From CAMDMI01 sp036759185 (GTDB taxonomy: Bacteria > Bacteroidota > Bacteroidia > Cytophagales > Flexibacteraceae): DNA of 12,827 nt. The position numbers and the translations under genes were made by a program. Of this stretch, positions 6,982 through 12,827 are shown piece by piece; position 1 is the first letter of the stretch; every line of letters starts with the position of its first letter. The notes beneath the pieces are model-generated. The model was not told the origin of the DNA. It worked only from the letters and a program-made list of their open reading frames with translations, and ran no database searches. Where the stretch lies: contig DAIOVD010000121.1 in assembly GCA_036759185.1 (NCBI GenBank), positions 1 through 12,827 of the forward strand. Direction: 5' to 3'.

Positions 6982-7710
6982 TTGATACAGTTCGTATCCC
7001 GATTATTTCCATTTTTCTCGTCCTCAAAGCCCGGGGACAAAGAATTTTCACAAGCTGTTCATTTACTCACTGGGCTCAGACCCGGTAATCTGGAGCTTTA
7101 CCGGCTCGCGACAAAGCATTCGTCGGCGGCACAGAAAGTGAAAGATCACAACGAGCGGCTTGAGTATCTGGGAGATGCCGTACTTGGTTGCATCGTAGCC
7201 GAATTTCTGTTTAAAAAATTTCCGTTTAAAGAGGAGGGATTCCTCACCGAAATCCGAAGCCGGATGGTCAACGGTGAGCACCTGGCCACCCTCGCCCGCA
7301 AGATTGGTTTGTCAACACTTATCGATCACGATAAACGCCAGAGAGGGAGTCAGCTCGCCCGATCTTCCATGCACGGAGATGCAATGGAAGCCCTTGTTGC
7401 CGCAGTATTTCTCGATCATGGCTTTTCAAAATGCAAAGAATTTGTTCTGAAAAAGCTCATTTCTCCTCATGTGGATCTTGATATGATGGTTGAACAGAAT
7501 GTCAATTTCAAGAGCCAGGTCATTGAATGGGCCCAGCGACAAAATAAGAAAGTGAGCTTTGAGATTGTCGATGAGAAAGGAGCTTCCCACTATAAAGAAT
7601 TTGTCGCTGAAGTTGTGGTGGATGGTCAGGTGATGGGAAAAGGCAAAGGCATGAGCAAAAAGAAAGCGGAGCAGGCCGCAGCTGAAGACGCTCTGAAAGC
7701 CATTAAGTAG
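6982..7710 (+). CDS. rnc: Ribonuclease III
   Basis: 242-residue double-strand-specific endoribonuclease that processes rRNA precursors and structured RNAs. N-terminal RNase III domain with signature 'NERLEYLGDAVL' (57-68): Glu58, Glu61 and Asp65, plus Asp133 and Glu136 in 'HGDAMEALVAAVFLD' complete the metal site. The C-terminal dsRNA-binding domain is about 174-241 ('NFKSQVIEWAQ' to 'SKKKAEQAAAEDAL') with the typical KKKAEQ-A helix. The start is a TTG at 6982, one base after the fabF stop; no in-frame ATG precedes the catalytic domain, and 'MIQFVSRLFPFF' then matches the extended N-terminus usual in Bacteroidota. The rare start and the tight junction suggest translation is coupled to fabF. 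Confidence 0.96.
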   Translation: MIQFVSRLFPFFSSSKPGDKEFSQAVHLLTGLRPGNLELYRLATKHSSAAQKVKDHNERLEYLGDAVLGCIVAEFLFKKFPFKEEGFLTEIRSRMVNGEHLATLARKIGLSTLIDHDKRQRGSQLARSSMHGDAMEALVAAVFLDHGFSKCKEFVLKKLISPHVDLDMMVEQNVNFKSQVIEWAQRQNKKVSFEIVDEKGASHYKEFVAEVVVDGQVMGKGKGMSKKKAEQAAAEDALKAIK

Positions 7711-7782
7711 TTATTTCTGAAAGATACAGTCCGGATGAAGTAAAATCCCGGATTCATCAACCTTCTCATCCAAAGTTTCCAC

Positions 7783-7790
7783 CATCTTTG
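7783..7790 (+). promoter_or_regulatory. Weak promoter -7 candidate for the epimerase operon
   Basis: The 103-base gap between rnc and the epimerase gene contains CATCTTTG (7783-7790), one mismatch from the Bacteroidota TAnnTTTG element, 23 bases before the start codon. No good upstream TTG was found at the expected distance. The gap also has a 6-bp inverted repeat, GATGAA (7734-7739) with TTCATC (7753-7758), without a T tract, so no clear terminator for rnc. Confidence 0.3.
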
Positions 7791-7813
7791 GCGCTGTTAA
7801 TTTATTCGCACAC

Positions 7814-8995
7814 GTGCCATTTACTATTTTTACGATTGTCGGGGCCCGGCCTCAGTTTATTAAAGCAGCTGCTGTAAGCAGAGCCATTCGAAACCTTTAT
7901 TCCAGCGATCTGACTGAGTTCATTGTTCATACAGGCCAACATTACGATTCCGGTATGAGCGATGTGTTTTTTGAGGAACTGGAAATTCCCAAACCCGCAT
8001 TTCATCTCCATGTTGGTTCCGCCAGTCATGGTGCCCAGACGGCCTCTATGATGACCGCACTGGAAACGTTGTTCCTGAATGAAAAGCCAGACCTTGTGCT
8101 GGTGTATGGAGATACGAATTCTACATTGGCAGGTGCTCTGTCCGCTTCTAAAATCCAGATTCCGGTTGTTCATGTTGAGGCCGGGCTCCGCAGTTTTAAC
8201 AAAGCCATGCCGGAAGAAATCAACCGGATTCTCACCGATCATGTGTCAACTTTGTTGTTTACCCCAACTCAGACTGGGGTAGAAAATCTGAAAAGAGAAG
8301 GCTTCGGGCAAACAGAAAATACTCAGGTAGATGCCAACCATCCACTTGTGGTTCACTCAGGCGATGTTATGTACGACAATGCCCTATATTTCCGTAAGCT
8401 GGCAGAGGAGAAGGCCAATGATTGGTTCCGGACGCTGGGTGCAGATAATGGATTTATCCTTGCCACCATCCATCGGAATGCGAATACGGATGATCCCAAT
8501 AGATTGAAATCATTACTGACAGGTTTGAGCAATGCTTCAAAATATCTCAACCAGCCTGTTTTTCTTCCTCTGCATCCACGGACGCTGAAAATGATCCAGC
8601 AGTTCGGTGAGTCAGATGCATTTTTTACCGACCTGGCTTCCCGCAATATCCGCATACTTCCTCCGGCATCCTATTTACAGATGGTGTTGCTGGAGGCTCG
8701 TTGTACTTTCATTATGACGGATTCCGGTGGAGTTCAGAAAGAAGCCTATTTTTACCGGAAACCCTGTCTGGTACTCCGTCCGGAAACAGAGTGGGTCGAA
8801 CTTGTACAATCGGGTGCCGCCATTCTGGTGGATGCCGATGAAAAGAGAATGCAGGAAGCGGTGGCTTTTTTCAGTAACCAGGAATATCCGGCTCCGGATG
8901 GATTTTACGGGGACGGGAAAAGTGCAGAATTTATTTGCGGTGAGATCCTCCAAATGCTGAAGAGCCAAAAGGATTCTGCAAATTGCGGAACGTAG
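7814..8995 (+). CDS. wecB: Non-hydrolysing UDP-N-acetylglucosamine 2-epimerase family protein
   Basis: 393 residues, GT-B-like two-domain fold. The family interconverts UDP-GlcNAc and UDP-ManNAc for surface polysaccharide. Start is a GTG at 7814, which places 'TIVGARPQFIKAA' (7-19) at the usual N-terminal position; no better ATG is near. Conserved elements: 'HTGQHYDSGMSD' (39-50), 'VYGDTNSTLAG' with Asp100, 'HVEAGLRS' with Glu122, 'MPEEINR' with Glu134/135, 'ATIHRNAN' with His220, 'PLHPRT' (252-257) and 'TDSGGVQKEA' (302-311). These match the catalytic residues known for the E. coli enzyme. The late segment reads 'LRPETEWVEL' rather than the more common 'R-x-x-TERPE', a form I associate with members that use modified sugars such as UDP-GlcNAc3NAcA, so the precise substrate is open. 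No other polysaccharide gene lies beside it. It is followed 15 bases later by the acylase gene. Confidence 0.9.
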   Translation: MPFTIFTIVGARPQFIKAAAVSRAIRNLYSSDLTEFIVHTGQHYDSGMSDVFFEELEIPKPAFHLHVGSASHGAQTASMMTALETLFLNEKPDLVLVYGDTNSTLAGALSASKIQIPVVHVEAGLRSFNKAMPEEINRILTDHVSTLLFTPTQTGVENLKREGFGQTENTQVDANHPLVVHSGDVMYDNALYFRKLAEEKANDWFRTLGADNGFILATIHRNANTDDPNRLKSLLTGLSNASKYLNQPVFLPLHPRTLKMIQQFGESDAFFTDLASRNIRILPPASYLQMVLLEARCTFIMTDSGGVQKEAYFYRKPCLVLRPETEWVELVQSGAAILVDADEKRMQEAVAFFSNQEYPAPDGFYGDGKSAEFICGEILQMLKSQKDSANCGT

Positions 8996-9010
8996 TCACA
9001 CCTCCAGAAC

Positions 9011-11443
9011 ATGGCAAAATTAGGTTCTTTCCATCCTTCCACAGCCCGGAAAAAACGATCCTGGGCATGGCTTTTCTGGTTGATTGTGCTTTCTGGAATG
9101 GTGGTCGGTTTACATTTTCGTTGGGGACTCACACCACCTGTTGCCCGGTTTTTAAGTCCGTTTGAAGGCGCATGGCAGATAGTGTTTCAGGAATATCAGA
9201 GCCCTGGAACTTACACCTTAAAAGGAAGAGATGGTCAGATAACCATTGAGCTGGATCGCGATCTGATTCCGCATATTTCTGCGGTTTCGCACAGAGATCT
9301 GTTTTTCGGACAGGGTTTCATCACAGCCCAACACCGGCTCTGGCAAATGGATTTTCAGAATCTGGCCGTTTCGGGCAGGTTGTCAGAAGTGGTGGGCGAC
9401 AAAACGCTGGAGCTGGATCAGTTTCAGCGCCGCTTCGGTTTGTCAGAAGCCGCTCGTCTCAGTGGAGAATTAATGATGAAAGATTCCCTCACACGAAATG
9501 TGTTGCTAGCTTATACGGAAGGCATCAATCAGGCTATTGAAGACTGGCCGGTGCGTCAACTCCCGATCGAATTTAAAGTGCTGGATTACCAACCGGAACC
9601 CTGGAAACCTGAAAATACCGGGTTGCTTCTGAAGAGAATGGCGTATACACTTTCCGCTCATTCGGACGATAAATCACTGAGCCTCACAATGGAGAAGTTT
9701 GGTAAATCCGTCTGTGATCAGTTGTTCCCGCAATTTATGCCGGATGAGGAACCCATCATTCCTAAAAATACAGCCTGGGATTTTGAGCCGCAGCCTCTTC
9801 CAAAAGTGCCGGCTTCTTTAGGCTGGACTGATTCCACAGATGATGGCATTCCGGTGAATGCGGGCCCAAAACTGGAAGACGACAATGGGATTGGTTCCAA
9901 CAACTGGGCTGTTTCCGGTGCCAAATCAAAAACCGGCTATCCGATGCTGGCCAATGATCCGCATCTTTCACTGAAACTACCGTCCATTTTTTACATCGCC
10001 GAACTGAAAGCGCCCGGATTTCATACCATGGGTGCATCGCTTCCCGGTTCGCCCGGAATCATTTCCGGTTTTAATGAAACCTTTTCCTGGGGAGTGACCA
10101 ATGGCTATCCGGATGTCACCGATTGGTTCAAGGTTACGTTTAAAGACAAAGAGCGAAAGCAATACTGGTATCGCGGCCAATGGAAATATGTTCGCAAGAA
10201 AGTGGAAGTGTACAAGGTTCGGAATGGGGCCAGCTTAGTTGATACCGTTTACTGGACTGATTTAGGGCCGGTTGTGTACAGGAAAGGGGAGAAGGTGAAA
10301 GAAGAATTTGTTCCCAACGGATATGCGTTGCGATGGGTTGGTCATGATCCAGGGAATGAACTGAAAGCATTTATCCGTCTCAATACAACCACCAGCGTTT
10401 CACAAGTGCCGGAAGCATTGCAAACCTACCAGTGTCCCGCACAGAATTTTGTAGCAGCAGACAATCAGGGCCACATCGCCATGTTTGCTCAACAAGGGAA
10501 AATCCCATTGCGATGGAAAGAGCAGGGTAAATTTCTACTGCTGGCAGGCGATTCGGATCAGCATTGGAAAGGGTACATTCCCCGGAATCATTTGCCACAC
10601 ATCGTTGATCCTACATCGGGATATGTGAGTTCAGCCAATCAATCACCAGCCGATTCATCCTATCCTTATTTTCTGAACTGGAACTATTATGGACTCGAAA
10701 GGCCCCGTCGCATCAACCAGCTGCTGGCCGAACCTAAGCGATTCAGCATGAAGGATATGCAGCGGATTCAGAATGACACCCGAAATCTCTGGGCTGAAAA
10801 AATACTGCCCGAAATGCTAAAGGCAGTTCAAAACAAGACAGATCGTCCCCGCTGGATTTGCGATGCCCTGGCCAAATGGAATTTACAGAATGATCCGGGT
10901 GAAATTGGCCCGACGCTGTTCGAATCCTGGTTCAAACGGTGGATGGAATTGGCCTGGAGCGATGATTTTACCAATGGAATGCGGTATCCGGACAAACACA
11001 TTACCTGGCAGATTTTTCTGGAGAAAGACAACTCCTCCTGGTTTGATATTCGCACCACCAAAGATTCGGAAACAGGAAGCCGGCTTCTTGAAATGGCCCT
11101 CCAGATGACGGCAGATTCGTTGCAAGCGAAACTCGGTTCCCTGCGCCAAAATCCGGCTGGCTATCGGTGGGGGAATTTCAAAGCAACACAGATCGACCAT
11201 CTTGGGCGCATGAAAGGATTGGGAACGGAGCTTCTGTACACAGGAGGCGGCAAAGGAATTGTGAACGCCACATCTTCTGAACAAGGTCAATCCTGGAAAA
11301 TGTTGGTTCAGTTGGGACCACATCCGGAAGCACTGGGAATCTATCCGGGTGGACAAACCGGAAATCCATCTTCGCCTTATTATGCCAGTTTCATCGAACC
11401 CTGGCGCACCGGACAATACAGGAAGCTGAAGTTTAGCAAATGA
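9011..11443 (+). CDS. Penicillin acylase family (S45) N-terminal-nucleophile hydrolase, membrane-anchored
   Basis: 810 residues, the normal length for this family. Members are made as one chain that cleaves itself into alpha and beta subunits and then hydrolyses amide bonds of acylated substrates (beta-lactams, N-acyl-homoserine lactones or other amides) outside the cytoplasm. A basic start followed by one hydrophobic helix (about 17-38, 'SWAWLFWLIVLSGMVVGLHF') is a signal anchor or uncleaved signal peptide. The cleavage point is Gly295|Ser296 in 'GIGSNNWAVSG', making Ser296 the nucleophile. Other family marks: 'GQGFITAQHRLWQMDF' (100-115), 'NDPHL' (315-319), 'PGSPGIISGFNETFSWGVTN' (345-364), likely oxyanion Asn479 in 'PAQNFVAAD', 'SANQSP' (541-546) and a C-terminal 'TGGGKGIVNAT'. 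All catalytic parts seem intact. The native substrate cannot be told from sequence. The gene lies 15 bases after the epimerase, and its stop overlaps the next start (ATGA). Confidence 0.93.
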   Translation: MAKLGSFHPSTARKKRSWAWLFWLIVLSGMVVGLHFRWGLTPPVARFLSPFEGAWQIVFQEYQSPGTYTLKGRDGQITIELDRDLIPHISAVSHRDLFFGQGFITAQHRLWQMDFQNLAVSGRLSEVVGDKTLELDQFQRRFGLSEAARLSGELMMKDSLTRNVLLAYTEGINQAIEDWPVRQLPIEFKVLDYQPEPWKPENTGLLLKRMAYTLSAHSDDKSLSLTMEKFGKSVCDQLFPQFMPDEEPIIPKNTAWDFEPQPLPKVPASLGWTDSTDDGIPVNAGPKLEDDNGIGSNNWAVSGAKSKTGYPMLANDPHLSLKLPSIFYIAELKAPGFHTMGASLPGSPGIISGFNETFSWGVTNGYPDVTDWFKVTFKDKERKQYWYRGQWKYVRKKVEVYKVRNGASLVDTVYWTDLGPVVYRKGEKVKEEFVPNGYALRWVGHDPGNELKAFIRLNTTTSVSQVPEALQTYQCPAQNFVAADNQGHIAMFAQQGKIPLRWKEQGKFLLLAGDSDQHWKGYIPRNHLPHIVDPTSGYVSSANQSPADSSYPYFLNWNYYGLERPRRINQLLAEPKRFSMKDMQRIQNDTRNLWAEKILPEMLKAVQNKTDRPRWICDALAKWNLQNDPGEIGPTLFESWFKRWMELAWSDDFTNGMRYPDKHITWQIFLEKDNSSWFDIRTTKDSETGSRLLEMALQMTADSLQAKLGSLRQNPAGYRWGNFKATQIDHLGRMKGLGTELLYTGGGKGIVNATSSEQGQSWKMLVQLGPHPEALGIYPGGQTGNPSSPYYASFIEPWRTGQYRKLKFSK

Positions 11444-11925
11444 CGGAACAAATCCTTCCGGAAGCACTTTTTCCAAAACTTGATTTGTTGTTGCCTGAGC
11501 TAACCATTGAGCAGGATTCCAATGGGGGATTCTGGGTACTGGATATCCTGAGACGGAAAAAAGTCAAACTCACACCTGAAGAATGGGTCCGTCAGCATGT
11601 TCTTTTTTGGTTGCTAAAGCAGACTGGTTATCCGGCATCACTTCTTTCTGTTGAGCGAAAGGTTCACGCTTCTTCCGGAAACCGGGCGGATGTAATTGGC
11701 TATGGAAAACAGGGCACTCCGCTTCTTTTGGTGGAATGTAAGGCTCCCGGTGAGTCAATTTCATCGCTTACTGGTATGCAGGCTATGAAGTACAACCAAC
11801 ATCTGAATGCATCCTTCATTTGGCTCACCAATGGAATATCGCATGCCGTTCTGAAGATCAGGGAAGGAGTTGAACAACCCGCCATACTACCAGGTTTGCC
11901 TTCCTTTGCGGAAATGGCAGGATGA
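11440..11925 (+). CDS. Stand-alone HsdR N-terminal-like (PD-(D/E)XK) protein
   Basis: 161-residue soluble protein. It matches a Bacteroidota family of small proteins related to the N-terminal nuclease-type domain of type I restriction enzyme R subunits (HSDR_N_2): 'KVKLTPEEWVRQHVLFWLL' (41-59), then 'NRADVIGY' with Asp84, 'LLVECKAP' with Glu99 and Lys101 (the D...E-x-K core), and Gln114 before 'MKYNQH', followed by 'WLTNGISH' (128-135). The residues needed for a metal-dependent nuclease site are present. There is no ATPase/helicase, specificity or methylase gene nearby, so it is not a restriction system, and the real function of these short proteins is not known to me. The start overlaps the acylase stop (ATGA), so translation is probably coupled. 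Only 20 bases separate its stop from the convergent nuoC end, and no terminator hairpin is seen there. Confidence 0.87.
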   Translation: MTEQILPEALFPKLDLLLPELTIEQDSNGGFWVLDILRRKKVKLTPEEWVRQHVLFWLLKQTGYPASLLSVERKVHASSGNRADVIGYGKQGTPLLLVECKAPGESISSLTGMQAMKYNQHLNASFIWLTNGISHAVLKIREGVEQPAILPGLPSFAEMAG

Positions 11926-11945
11926 AGTTAGAAGGTCTGTATTCC

Positions 11946-12443
11946 TTAGAATTTCACCTTCACCCCATGATACAATTCCTGAGGAACGTAATCTTTCCGC
12001 AATGGAAAGCCTTCCCAGTTGGAAGGAAGCAATAAATGACGCAGGTCGGGATGATTATTGAAATAAACACCCAGCAATTCTGCCGTTTCTCTCTCGTGCC
12101 AGTTGGCTGATTTCCAAATGTGACATACCGAATCAAAGGACGGTACCTCTTCCGGTGCAGTCAGCATTTTTTGGGTGGAAACCTGCACTGAAAATCCCCG
12201 GGTAATGGAACTGAGATGGTAATGAATCCGGATCATAGGTGTGTCGACCGGCATGTGTTCTCCTGTTACCGAATGAAGGTGATCGCACCAGAAATTTTTA
12301 TCGCGAAAAAGCTGTTCAAGAAGTCCGGCGCATTTTTCCGGTTCCACTTCGAACAGATAACAGGAGGAAGGAGAGTGGTATCCTTTGAAAACTGCCTCCC
12401 AGCTTTGGGCGACAGCGGCCAGTTGTTCCAGGACTTCTTCCAT
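11946..12443 (-). CDS. nuoC: NADH-quinone oxidoreductase subunit C (30 kDa subunit)
   Basis: 165-residue peripheral-arm subunit of respiratory complex I, on the cytoplasmic side near the quinone site between NuoB and NuoD. The family signature is clear: 'ANWHERETAELLGVYF' (113-128), then 'NHPDLRHLLLP' (130-140) and 'WEGFPLRKDY' (143-152). In the signature the common 'x-Y-D-L' is 'T-A-E-L', still within the known pattern (ERE, two residues, then D or E). It is a separate NuoC, not the NuoCD fusion found in some Bacteroidota. Its ATG shares one base with the nuoB stop (TAATG), so the two are translationally coupled. No nuoD follows: the next gene downstream runs convergently on the plus strand. 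Confidence 0.95.
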   Translation of the reverse strand: MEEVLEQLAAVAQSWEAVFKGYHSPSSCYLFEVEPEKCAGLLEQLFRDKNFWCDHLHSVTGEHMPVDTPMIRIHYHLSSITRGFSVQVSTQKMLTAPEEVPSFDSVCHIWKSANWHERETAELLGVYFNNHPDLRHLLLPSNWEGFPLRKDYVPQELYHGVKVKF

Positions 12444-12827
12444 TATTTCACATCTCTGTTTGATTGTTCCAGACCAGCCTTACCGGTAATCTTTTCCTGA
12501 AGTTTGAGGATTCCTCCAATCAATGCCTCAGGTCGCGGCGGACATCCCGGAACATACACATCCACAGGTATGATGCGGTCAACTCCCTTAACCACATGAT
12601 AACCATGCTCCCAGTAAGGTCCACCACAATTGCTGCAGCTTCCCATGCTGATCACATACTTGGGTTCCGCCATTTGCTCATACAACCTTTTGATCCGGTC
12701 CGCCATTTTAAAGGTGACGGTACCGGAAATAATGATGAGATCTGCCTGCCGCGGGGAAGCTCTTGGAATCACCCCAAACCGGTCCACATCAAAACTGCTG
12801 GCGTAAGTTCCCATCATTTCGATGGCG
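12443..12827 (-). CDS. nuoB: NADH-quinone oxidoreductase subunit B, 5' end outside window
   Basis: Partial subunit of complex I that carries iron-sulfur cluster N2, the last electron donor to quinone. The frame is open through the window edge and reads Ala-Ile-Glu-Met-Met, which is the sequence just after the paired Cys ligands in the family ('CCAIEMM'), so those two Cys lie outside. The visible part contains 'FGVIPRASPRQADLII', 'GTVTFKMADRI', the third ligand in 'SMGSCSNCGGPYW' and the fourth in 'VYVPGCPPRPEA'. The C-terminus has a short charged tail (AGLEQSNRDVK) after 'KLQEKITG'. The stop overlaps the nuoC start by one base. Confidence 0.97.
   Translation of the reverse strand, partial: AIEMMGTYASSFDVDRFGVIPRASPRQADLIIISGTVTFKMADRIKRLYEQMAEPKYVISMGSCSNCGGPYWEHGYHVVKGVDRIIPVDVYVPGCPPRPEALIGGILKLQEKITGKAGLEQSNRDVK

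Noticed and set aside
10883..11476. 197-codon open frame on the minus strand inside the acylase gene
   Set aside because: It is fully antisense to a well-supported S45 hydrolase and has no recognisable domain or signal; its composition fits a shadow frame.
11440..11925. Type I restriction-modification or defence island
   Set aside because: Only a solo HsdR-N-like domain is present; there is no helicase, HsdS or HsdM, and the neighbours are metabolic genes.
1..12827. CRISPR arrays, tRNA or rRNA genes, insertion-sequence ends, phage or attachment sites
   Set aside because: No regularly spaced repeats, no tRNA-like cloverleaf, no transposase or integrase and no matching terminal repeats were seen on reading.

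Overview
The window looks like a chromosomal segment from a member of the Bacteroidota, probably a free-living, respiring relative of the Chitinophagia/Saprospiria/Sphingobacteriia type; the exact class cannot be fixed from sequence alone. The signs are a TPR-PD40-OmpA envelope protein, the tight acpP-fabF-rnc cluster, a stand-alone HsdR-N-like protein with the typical 'TPEEWVRQH' motif, a Bacteroidota-style secreted protein of unknown function, near absence of Shine-Dalgarno sequences, and a TTTG-type promoter element. No tRNA, rRNA, CRISPR, insertion sequence or phage gene was seen.

Layout. (1) Positions 1-805: the 3' part of a secreted or lipoprotein-like protein, closed by a perfect 14-bp rho-independent terminator. 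(2) 806-1044: a gene-poor leader with two small inverted repeats. (3) 1045-5385, plus strand, gaps of 1-9 bases: an OmpA/PD40 periplasmic protein, a predicted outer-membrane barrel protein, an ABC ATPase without a visible permease, and ribH (lumazine synthase, riboflavin synthesis). (4) 5386-7710: a promoter candidate, then acpP, fabF and rnc; this couples fatty-acid carrier protein, condensing enzyme and RNase III. (5) 7814-11925: a UDP-sugar 2-epimerase (wecB family), a membrane-anchored penicillin-acylase-family (S45) hydrolase, and a small PD-(D/E)XK-type protein whose start overlaps the acylase stop. (6) 11946-12827, minus strand and convergent: nuoC and the 3' part of nuoB of respiratory complex I, with nuoD not following nuoC.

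Most of this is housekeeping or envelope biology and I see no clear new defence or mobile system. The parts most worth a second look are the OmpA/PD40 plus barrel pair (PorE-like architecture with a partner that does not look like PorP/SprF), the acylase/PD-(D/E)XK overlap, the nuo cluster ending at nuoC, and the orphan ABC ATPase upstream of ribH.
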